Origin: Triatoma infestans
Taxonomy: Eukaryota; Arthropoda; Insecta; Hemiptera; Reduviidae
Assembly: GCA_011037195.1 (NCBI GenBank)
Contig: JAAEAF010006854.1
Span: 1 to 64,000 of the forward strand
Direction of reading: 5' to 3'
Length of the DNA stretch: 64,000 bases
Made by a program: the position numbers and the translations under genes. Of the stretch, positions 57,177 through 64,000 are shown piece by piece. Numbering within the stretch: the stretch's first letter is position 1; each line of letters begins with the position of its first letter. Under the pieces are notes generated by a model. It was not told the DNA's origin. It made no database searches and was given only the letters and a program-made list of their open reading frames with translations.

Positions 57177-59448
57177 TAGGGAACGGATTCGTATGTATTT
57201 ACATATTTTTTTCTAGGCAATTTACAGACGTTTTTCAACTAGAAGTATTCATACTGACACTTTTTAAGCCGTTTGAGTCTACTTTTATTTCACATATTTC
57301 CACATATTTGGATGTTATCGCATATTTATACATATTTGATCAAAATAAATAAATATTTCTACATATTTAATCAAAATATGTACATATTTTTTTATATTTT
57401 TCATTTTGGGCATATTTTCATAATTGGGAGGTGGTTGACAGGAACTGTGAACCACAGACTGTAGGGCTGTGAATCACAGTGGGTACAATGGTTATTGTAA
57501 TTTACACAGAATGCTGCTAAACAGTGACGGGCACTTGTTAGTTCTTTGAAGTTGTCTGACGTTGTCTGTTCTTTCAGCTCGTTCGTTGAAGTGTCCAATT
57601 CATTTCGTTCGGTCACTTAGTGTATTCTTTTTTGGGTGAAATGCCACGAACATCGGCCTCAAACAGACAACTGGTTGCTAAATATCTTCGCGAGTTTCCA
57701 GCAGAACTTTTTCGAAGTGATGGAGACATTTTGTACTGCACAGCTTGTGACAAGCGCGTTTCTTGCTCTCAACGTTCCCAAGTCACCCAACATATTGCCA
57801 CCGGATCGCACATAGAGAATAAAAACAGAAAGAAAGAGAGGACGTCCTATCAAGCCTTCCTTACATCTCCATCATCAAGTAAGTCTACTCTGAGTACAGA
57901 TCTGTGTCGGGCTTTGGTTAGAGCAGATATCCCTTTCCACAAACTTAAAAATCCTCATTTCAAAGGATTCTTAGAGACCTATATTGGGAAAAAAATGCCT
58001 GACGAGAGCACTCTGCGGAAAAACTACCTGGAAGATATCTATAAAGATACACTAACCAAAATTCGAGAACATATCAAAGATGGACCGATTTGGGTGTCAA
58101 TTGATGAAACCACTGACGTTGAGGGCAGGTATATTGCCAATGCAGTTATTGGAAAACTTGACAGTGATGCTGATGTGGATTCAAAGCCATTCCTTTTGAA
58201 CTGTGAGGTTCTCGAAAAATGCAATCATTCCACCATTTCACGATTCTTCGATGCCTCAATGCATATCCTATGGCCCAGTGGAGTTTTGAACGAAAAAGTT
58301 CTTTTGTTTCTCTCTGATGCTGCCCCCAACATGGTCAAGGCTGGGCAATCTATTCAGGTATTTTATCCTAAGATAATTCATGTGACGTGTATTGCTCATG
58401 CCTTGCATCGAGTAGCAGAAACTGTCCGATCTTTGTTCAGTGACGTAGATTCCTTAATCTCCTCGGTTAAAAAAGTGTTCTTAAAAGCACCAAGTCGCAT
58501 TAAAATGCTAAAAGATCTCTATCCAGACTTGTGCCTTCCACCAGAACCAATATTGACAAGATGGGGTACTTGGCTGGAAGCAGCTCAGTATTACTATGAA
58601 AACTACAATAAAATCAAGAATGTCCTTTCACATCTCGAAGACGAAGCAGTAGCGATAAATACAGCCAAGTCTTTATTCGAGAAACCTAATTTAAGGAACG
58701 ACCTTGCATTCATTTCTGACAATTGCGTATTTCTTGCACAAGCCATTACCCAACTTGAGTCCCAAAATGTTCGACTGACAGAAAACGTGTCCAACGTTAA
58801 AAAAGTCATCGAAAAGGTGGAAGGAATACCTGGGAGTAAGGGAGATCTGATCAGATCAAAACTGGTAGAAGTACTGAGCAAGAACAAAGGGTGGGAGACC
58901 ATCTGCCAGATTTCTGATATTATCAGTGGAACAGAAGTCACCTCAGAACATCGTGTACCCTTTACAACCAACGAGATAACTTCTTTCAGCAAGGCACCTA
59001 TAACATCTGTAGATGTTGAACGATCTTTTAGTCGTTACAAGTCCATCTTACGCCCAGATCGTCGTCACTTTACGTTCCAACATTTGAAATTTCATGTGGT
59101 TGCAAACAATTTCGAAGAGTGAAGTTTTCAAAATTGAAAATTTAACACATCTTTTTATAAATAGTAAAAATGTTCTTTGTTGTATAAATCATTATAACTT
59201 GTAAAAACAAATTATTTTGTTCCTAATAAATTATTATAAATTGTAAAAATGTTCTTTTCTTGTATAAATAATTATAACTTGCCCCCCCCAAAAAAAATTC
59301 CATTTTCATAAAAAAAAATGTCCATTTTACTTAAATATTCCAGAAAATATTTTAAGAAAATCACATATTTTCCACATAATTGACGAAAATAAATGCATAT
59401 TTTAATTAAATATTTGGCATTTTTAAATACATAAAAATCCGTTCCTTA
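57177..59448 (+). mobile_element. hAT transposon with TIRs, 8-bp duplication and open transposase
   Basis: The termini are TAGGGAACGGATTCGTATGT at 57177 and the inverted CCGTTCCTTA ending at 59448. They are flanked by identical 8-bp copies GTTATAAC (57169-57176 and 59449-59456). Length is 2272 bp. Subterminal direct and inverted ACATATTT motifs (57205-57415 and 59340-59425) look like transposase-binding sites. Exact duplication and an uninterrupted ORF suggest recent movement. Confidence 0.9.
57641..59122 (+). CDS. hAT-family transposase
   Basis: The transposase cuts and pastes the element using its TIRs. The frame opens at 57620; the ATG at 57641 (MPRTSASNRQ) has a better context, giving 493 residues. 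Near the start is a BED-like zinc finger with CTACDKRVSCSQRSQVTQHI and a final H (C-x2-C...H). The RNase H-fold core shows WVSIDETTDVEGRYIANAVI (first D), then FLSDAAPNMVKAGQ (second D) and VTCIAHALHRVAE. The C-terminal dimerisation region has DVERSFSRYKSILRPDRRH with the conserved E and hydrophobics. It resembles the compact hAT proteins related to CGG-binding protein 1. No stop or frameshift is seen. Confidence 0.9.
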   Translation: MPRTSASNRQLVAKYLREFPAELFRSDGDILYCTACDKRVSCSQRSQVTQHIATGSHIENKNRKKERTSYQAFLTSPSSSKSTLSTDLCRALVRADIPFHKLKNPHFKGFLETYIGKKMPDESTLRKNYLEDIYKDTLTKIREHIKDGPIWVSIDETTDVEGRYIANAVIGKLDSDADVDSKPFLLNCEVLEKCNHSTISRFFDASMHILWPSGVLNEKVLLFLSDAAPNMVKAGQSIQVFYPKIIHVTCIAHALHRVAETVRSLFSDVDSLISSVKKVFLKAPSRIKMLKDLYPDLCLPPEPILTRWGTWLEAAQYYYENYNKIKNVLSHLEDEAVAINTAKSLFEKPNLRNDLAFISDNCVFLAQAITQLESQNVRLTENVSNVKKVIEKVEGIPGSKGDLIRSKLVEVLSKNKGWETICQISDIISGTEVTSEHRVPFTTNEITSFSKAPITSVDVERSFSRYKSILRPDRRHFTFQHLKFHVVANNFEE

Positions 59449-59523
59449 GTTATAACTAATGCGTATATAGTTATAACTATAGACATAATCGAAGATGTAA
59501 CAAGATTTCCAAACTTCTCTTAC

Positions 59524-59577
59524 TTTAAGAGAGCCCCTGAAGAAGGCAAACAATGTTTGCCGAAACGTCGGGTTTGA
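59524..59577 (+). ncRNA. Putative type I hammerhead ribozyme
   Basis: AGAGCCC, CTGAAGA (59537-59543), stem II GGCAAACA-A-TGTTTGCC (8 bp), GAAA (59562-59565), C, GUC (59567-59569), then GGGTTTG. Stem I pairs AGAGCCC with GGGTTT including wobbles (about 6 bp). This is the best-preserved motif in the window by stem II and core. The left-arm copy at about 57121-57165 has lost part of its core and stem. Confidence 0.62.
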
Positions 59578-59954
59578 AATAAAAAAAATCACTTTATTTC
59601 ATTATAATTATTTCAATATTATAATATTTCAATTAATTATTGGTCGATAAGCCAGCCAACAATTAGTTACATCTGAAAGAAAAGTATAAATAAATATAAG
59701 GAAACTATTAACAAAAAAAAATATATTTTTTCTTTTTATATTCCAAAATAAATAATAATAATAAATATTATTTTTATTCAAAAAAGAAAAAATACAAAGG
59801 ATAAATAATTTATTCTTTACATTTTACGATATGGTCGGTGGTCATATAGAGAGAATAATAAAAAAAAAAAAAAACCATACTTAAATTTGTTATAAAAAAA
59901 AAAAATGTAATAGAGAAATGGTAATAATATTTGTAAACAAAGAAATGAAAAGGG

Positions 59955-60172
59955 AAGGGAATAGCTAAGTGGTTAGCGTACCGGATTCCCACGCGGAGAA
60001 ACCGGGTTCGAGTCCAGCTGGGCTACCCTTAGATTTTTTCTTCCTAGTAGCCTCTACAGCTCACTGTCCGGTGATGGACAGTGTTGTCTGTAACGAGAGA
60101 ACACTGTCCGGAGGCCGGCAGTGCGCTGAGAACGCTCCGGGCGCCAATGACCATAGATGTTCGCGCGTCTTA
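59955..60172 (+). mobile_element. tRNA-derived SINE, best copy
   Basis: Head: ATAGCTAAGTGGTTAGCGTA (A box), CCCACGCGGAGAAACCGGGT, GGTTCGAGTCC (B box, exact consensus). Body: AGCCTCTACAGCTCACTGTC, CCGGTGATGGACAGTGTTGT, GGAGGCCGGCAGTGCGCTGA. The head folds like a tRNA but has no free 3' end, so it is a SINE and not a tRNA gene. It abuts a CCGGAAG unit at 60186. Confidence 0.85.
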
Positions 60173-60185
60173 AATTTAAAAAAAA

Positions 60186-61158
60186 ATCTGGTGTGAAACA
60201 TTCACAAAACTTTCCCTTGCTCCAGTCCTCAAAATTATAATTGACAAATTTTATAGTTTGTGTACCAAATTTAATGAAATTCGTCAAAAACTGAAAATCC
60301 TGTCCTAGTAAAACCGTATTTCCGGTGTACGTATTTCTTTAAAACTCAGAATTTTAGCCATCTATTTATTTCTAATTAATTTTGTTTGAGTGATTGAATT
60401 GTATAATCAACTATGATACCACTTTAGTGAAGCTGTCACCCCACCCTTACTTCAAATATGCACTTAAATGAATTTTCCCATAGAAATGTTTTAAATAAAA
60501 GTTGTAGCTCTTTGTATGTGTAGTTTATACAGATAGTTTTAAGAAAATCGTAAAGCCATTTTTGAGAAAATCGTGAAAAAAATGAAAAAAGTCATTTAGT
60601 AAAGTGTTATTACAAACGCACTTCCGGTTACCCGATTTTTTCAAACTCGGAATTTCAACAACATATTCAATTTTAATTATTATTATTTAGATGATAGAAT
60701 TGTATAATAAACTGAAATAGCATTAAGATGAAAACCTAACCCCACCCCTCCCACAGAAGTGCCATTAATGAAATTTCCCGGAGAAATGTTTCAAGTAAAA
60801 GTTGTAGCTCTTTATATGTGTAGTGATATATCAAGTTTGAAGAAAATCGTAGAGCCATTTTGAGAAAATGCAAAAAGTAAAAAAAAAAAAACTAGTAAGT
60901 GGTACTTCCGGTTGAGGAAATTCGACAGATGAGCCATCGTCAGATGCCATGGTATACCTAAAGGAATATCAAGTTTCAACTTTCTAAGGTTTTTCGTTTT
61001 TTGAGCTATGCTGTTCACACACACACACAGGCCATTTGCTAAAAACCACTTTTTTGGACTCAGGAGATGATCTCAACACGGATATTTCCGGTGAAAACTC
61101 GATATCGAAAATTTGACACGATTCCAATATTTCCTCTTACTAGGAGTAAGAGAAAGTA
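60186..61158 (-). repeat. CCGGAAG-family repeat unit, full length, inverted
   Basis: On the minus strand the unit runs from CTTACTCCTAGTAAGAGGAA (61158) to GTGTTTCACACCAGATTTTT-like text at 60186. It has the same internal order and subrepeats as the units at 44.5-47.8 kb. Confidence 0.8.
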
Positions 61159-61317
61159 AAAAAGAAATGAAAATAAAAAGTAAAATAAATAATAATAATA
61201 AAGATAAACTAAACAAAGCAATAACAAAAATAAGAGAAAGTAATAAAAACTAGAAAATTATATCGTAATGATTATTAAAATTTTCAGACATTTTCCGTGG
61301 TAGCCTGCTTCATTTTG

Positions 61318-61364
61318 TGGTCACCGACCGGTTTCAGGCGTTCGCCCATTATCAGGATGCGTTT
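61318..61364 (-). ncRNA. Hammerhead-like motif, core mutated
   Basis: GCATC, CTGATAA (G8 to A), GGGCG-AA-CGCC, GAAA, CCGGUC, GGTGACC on the minus strand. Confidence 0.4.
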
Positions 61365-61416
61365 GTCAAACAGTGTGATAACATATATTTGCTCTATGTA
61401 AATCTATGTTATCACA

Positions 61417-61462
61417 AACGCATCTTGATGATGGGCGAACGCCCGAAACCGGTCGATGACCA
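61417..61462 (+). ncRNA. Hammerhead-like motif, core mutated
   Basis: GCATC, TTGATGA (C3 to T), stem II GGGCG-AA-CGCCC, GAAA, CCGGUC, GATGACC. Stem I CATC/GATG is intact; the first core base is changed. Confidence 0.42.
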
Positions 61463-61754
61463 CAAAAAGATGCAGGCTATCACGGAAAATATCTCTGATG
61501 CTTCCCAGCTCTGCGGAACAAACCACAACAACTATTAAATTTTTGTTGATAAATCCAAGCTTGCTGTTCAGATTTAATTAGAATCATGAAATGTTAAAGT
61601 GAATAAGTCAGCGATCTAGATAACGCTTTACTGACCATAACTGAGATTTTTTTTAAATTCAAAAGTGTAAGTTAGCGCCCACTTTAGTGCTTTTGTCGTC
61701 CCAGATAGAAAGACAATGTGTTATGTGCATGGATATTTATATATGTATATTTTT

Positions 61755-62222
61755 TAAAGCAATTCTATGCATGTTCAAACACAAGCTGAAGCAGCGCTCT
61801 GATTGTGTGTTTATGCTATTCTGTTCAGAGAAGTATAATGTGTACTAGTACAGATATATGTACTAGAACATAAACAAGTTCAAGCAACGTCCTTTACAAA
61901 TTCTGCCCTTATAATAATCCTTTTCTTTTTCCCAGCTCCAGTAGCCCTGCAGCTGAGGAGTTTATTATTCTGCCTGTCCCTATCATGATTACAAGCATGG
62001 AGTAAATAGTTTTAACTGTAAATATTTGTAATTGTTATAAATGAACAATGTAAATCCGTTACTCAGTGTAAATTTTTAGCGAACGAAAATTAAATCGATA
62101 TATGAAATTTTCTATTGAATATTTAACACCTTCATATTTTTCACACACTTACAGCCAAACACGCGCCCCTAAATTTTGGCGCCCCGGACAAATGTCCGGG
62201 TTACCAGCCCCTAGAGCGTGTG
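61755..62222 (-). repeat. Dispersed repeat, copy B (inverted partner of 388-714)
   Basis: Reverse complement of copy A, with an extra block at about 61925-62010. It ends in TGTCCGGGTTACCAGCCCCT. Confidence 0.6.
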
Positions 62223-62390
62223 TAGGCTGTAACACATCCTCTTTTAAGGGGAGATTGTATATGGAGCAGTTAATAGATTCACTTTCATACCAATGATTAT
62301 AATTTAAGTAAAATTACTTACATCATAATTTTAAAAAAAAAACACAAATCTTTGAAAGAAAAATCAGCCGCCATACTATTCTTTAAAGTT

Positions 62391-62843
62391 ATTATTATTA
62401 TTATTATTTGTCTGTGGGGAGGACCAAACCCTACGCTATCCAAAGCCTCACAGAGCCCATATAGCTACCCCAAGAAAAACAACAACAAGCCGGGTTTATA
62501 ACAAAAATCCAGACCCGGATCTAATCCATCTAAGATTCACCGCAGTCCGAATAAATCGGACAATAACCTTAAGCGGAAATAGCCTAAACTCTTCCACAGA
62601 CATCCTATTCTGAGCAAAAATCCTAAACCTAATTTCCTCACAACCCAAGCAATCAGTCATAAGATGGATGGGTGTTTCCTCCTCTGTCTCACAGACTCTA
62701 CAAAATGGATCCGGCGTGAGCACCATTATGTAGAGATGTCTCCTTAAACCACAACATCCAGTAAGATATCCAACCAATCCAAAACCTTCCAAGTTAACCA
62801 ATGATTGAACCAAAATACTTCTTTTTTTTTTAACTATTTCCAA
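62391..62843 (-). pseudogene. Non-LTR retrotransposon C-terminus, 5'-truncated
   Basis: Minus strand: LVGYLTGCCGLRRHLYIMVL, DPFCRVCETEEETPIHLMTD then CLGCEEIRFRIF, and FPLKVIVRFIRTAVNLRWI. This is the CCHC tail after RNase H in Jockey/R1-type ORF2 proteins. The 3' end carries (AAT)n (plus strand TTATTATTATTATT at 62391-62407), a simple-repeat LINE tail. Confidence 0.7.
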
Positions 62844-62911
62844 TGTTTAAATCTGAGCAAGGCGGAAATGAGAAAATTTGAGGTTATTCAAAAACATATC
62901 TGTAAGGGTGT

Positions 62912-63269
62912 TGTGAGGAGATGTTGGTTGTTGATGATGAAAGATAAACACCTTAAGATTTGGTTTAAGATATATAATTGATATATATATATGTATATGA
63001 CTGTATACCAAAGACTTTACACTTTAGAGTTTAGAACCTAACTGAACTGACAGACTGACGTGGCTAAACGATATGTACGGAGTGTGAATTAACAGAATTA
63101 TGTCTGACGTGTAAGACTGAATTGAACAGAATTACTCTCTGACTGTCTCTCTCGTATATATATATATATATACACTCGCCGAGCCTCTCCTCTCTGTGCG
63201 AGAGGGGCTGTTTCACTTCGCTAGAGTGGATGAGTGGTGGGGGTTCAGTGGTTCACTAAGACCACTACA
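62912..63269. repeat. LTR-like repeat, copy 2
   Basis: Same-orientation partner of 36015-36346, with termini TGTGAGG and CACTACA, and a longer TA tract at 63155-63172. Confidence 0.55.
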
Positions 63270-63890
63270 ATATCAGATGTGCAAATCCAAAGTTATATAT
63301 ACGTAAAGAAAAGTGGAGGTAATGTTTCTGTAAAAGTTTGAAATTGGGAGTTGGGTACCTGGTCAGTCAAATAATTGTTTATTAAAAAAAAAGGATAAAA
63401 CTATTCTAACAGATTGCTTTATTGCTGACCCCCCCTTTTAAGGAAAATTAAAATAAATTAATTGCAAAAAAAAATCATGGCGGTAACTAAAAATTGTTCA
63501 GTGAAAAATCTTGTATTATAATCTGAAAGTATCTTCATTATATGAGTTAGTAAGGTTCTTCTATTATCAAACATGTCCAAAATTTTTATTTAAAACTCAC
63601 ATCAATCTAATTAAACAGAAATTGAACAAACAGATCTAGAGAATTTTAATTACATAAATAAAGAGAATATCCACACTAATTATTAAAGTACGTGAATAAT
63701 AAACATTTTAAGGAAAAAAAAATTACAATTATGTAAATATTGAAATATTATATCTTAGTTGAAATTATTCATATAAATAAATAAATAAATTATTACATTA
63801 TTTTATAAATATGAATTTTAAATTATAAAAAATTCGTAAGTGGAAAACATAAATAAATGTCCAAAATTGCAGGAAACATAACCGTCATTC
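63270..63890. other. No gene recognised
   Basis: AT-rich; an (AAAT)n tract near 63776-63790. Confidence 0.4.
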
Positions 63891-63892
63891 TC

Positions 63893-63988
63893 ATCGATAC
63901 CTCGAAAATTAAACAATAAATTATATCGATATCTCGAAAATTAAATAATAAATTATATCGATACCTCGAAAATTAAACAATAAATTAT
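63893..63988. repeat. 32-bp tandem repeat, three units
   Basis: Three adjacent copies of a 32-bp unit starting ATCGATACCTCGAAAATTAA. The middle unit differs at two sites. The array may continue beyond the window. Confidence 0.85.
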
Positions 63989-64000
63989 CGTGTTGAAAAC

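Larger units (their letters stand above)
57005..59680. repeat. Hammerhead-bearing palindromic repeat split by a hAT transposon
   Basis: The left arm (about 57008-57176) and right arm (59457-59680) are inverted: TTGTTGACTTATCGAC against GGTCGATAAG-CCAGCCAACAA, ACGTTTCGGCAAACA against TGTTTGCCGAAACGT, and GGGGCTCTGTTAAAGTAAGA against CTTACTTTAAGAGAGCCCC. The hAT element sits between them, flanked by GTTATAAC. Confidence 0.7.
61288..61532. repeat. Short fold-back with two hammerhead-like arms, family 5
   Basis: Arms 61288-61381 and about 61410-61496 are inverted (TTTTCCGTGGTAGCCTGCTT against AGGCTATCACGGAAAAT). The loop is about 30 bp. The tail GATGCTTCCCAGCTCTGCGG matches 56093. Confidence 0.72.

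Noticed and set aside
57401..58992. Minus-strand ORFs within the hAT element
   Set aside because: Shadows of the transposase frame and its leader.
59955..60030. tRNA gene
   Set aside because: The A and B boxes are present, but the sequence continues into a repeated body shared with two other loci, so it is a SINE head.
1..64000. CRISPR array, bacterial operons or ribosome binding sites
   Set aside because: The window is eukaryotic with spliced genes; the only short tandem repeats are microsatellites and one 32-bp array without spacers.

Overview
The window reads as nuclear DNA from an animal, most likely an insect. It is AT-rich, holds two spliced host genes with GT-AG introns (one intron is GC-AG), and is otherwise packed with old and young transposable elements typical of arthropods. 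I cannot name the species.

Host genes. RpL17 (ribosomal protein uL22) is on the plus strand at 12.1-14.0 kb and is complete in four coding exons. A 12-transmembrane MFS transporter of the SV2 (synaptic vesicle glycoprotein 2-like) group is on the minus strand. I assembled it by hand from 12 coding exons between 34.04 and 16.96 kb; all phases agree and the product is 545 residues. A possible alternative first coding exon lies at 24.1 kb.

Elements by region. 0.4-6.1 kb: an unclassified dispersed repeat, then a Tc1-like transposon split by a decayed Jockey-like retrotransposon with a 13-bp target duplication. 6-11.4 kb: retroelement scraps, tRNA-derived SINEs and pieces of a long dispersed repeat here called the CCGGAAG family. 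17-33 kb: the SV2-like introns, with RT and RNase H fragments and several palindromic repeats. 34.4-38.0 kb: two 5'-truncated non-LTR fragments and an LTR-like repeat. 38.05-42.80 kb: an R1-clade retrotransposon with both ORFs open and a 15-bp target duplication. 44.5-53.9 kb: CCGGAAG units, one interrupted by a decayed Ty3/gypsy-type element with ~550-bp LTRs, which itself holds a non-autonomous hAT element carrying another CCGGAAG piece and a SINE. 54.1-56.1 kb: an RTE-like fragment and fold-back repeats. 57.18-59.45 kb: a hAT transposon with an open 500-codon transposase, TIRs and an exact 8-bp duplication. 60-64 kb: SINE, CCGGAAG unit, fold-back repeat, second copies of two repeats, and a 32-bp tandem repeat.

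The most interesting signal. At least five otherwise unrelated repeat families here, mostly in inverted or fold-back layouts, carry the same short motif: CTGANGA, a stem-loop, GAAA, then NUH. This is the core of a type I hammerhead ribozyme. Seven copies have an intact core and several have stem I complementarity; others are broken at core bases. This suggests a diversified set of hammerhead-bearing (Penelope-like or retrozyme-like) non-autonomous elements.
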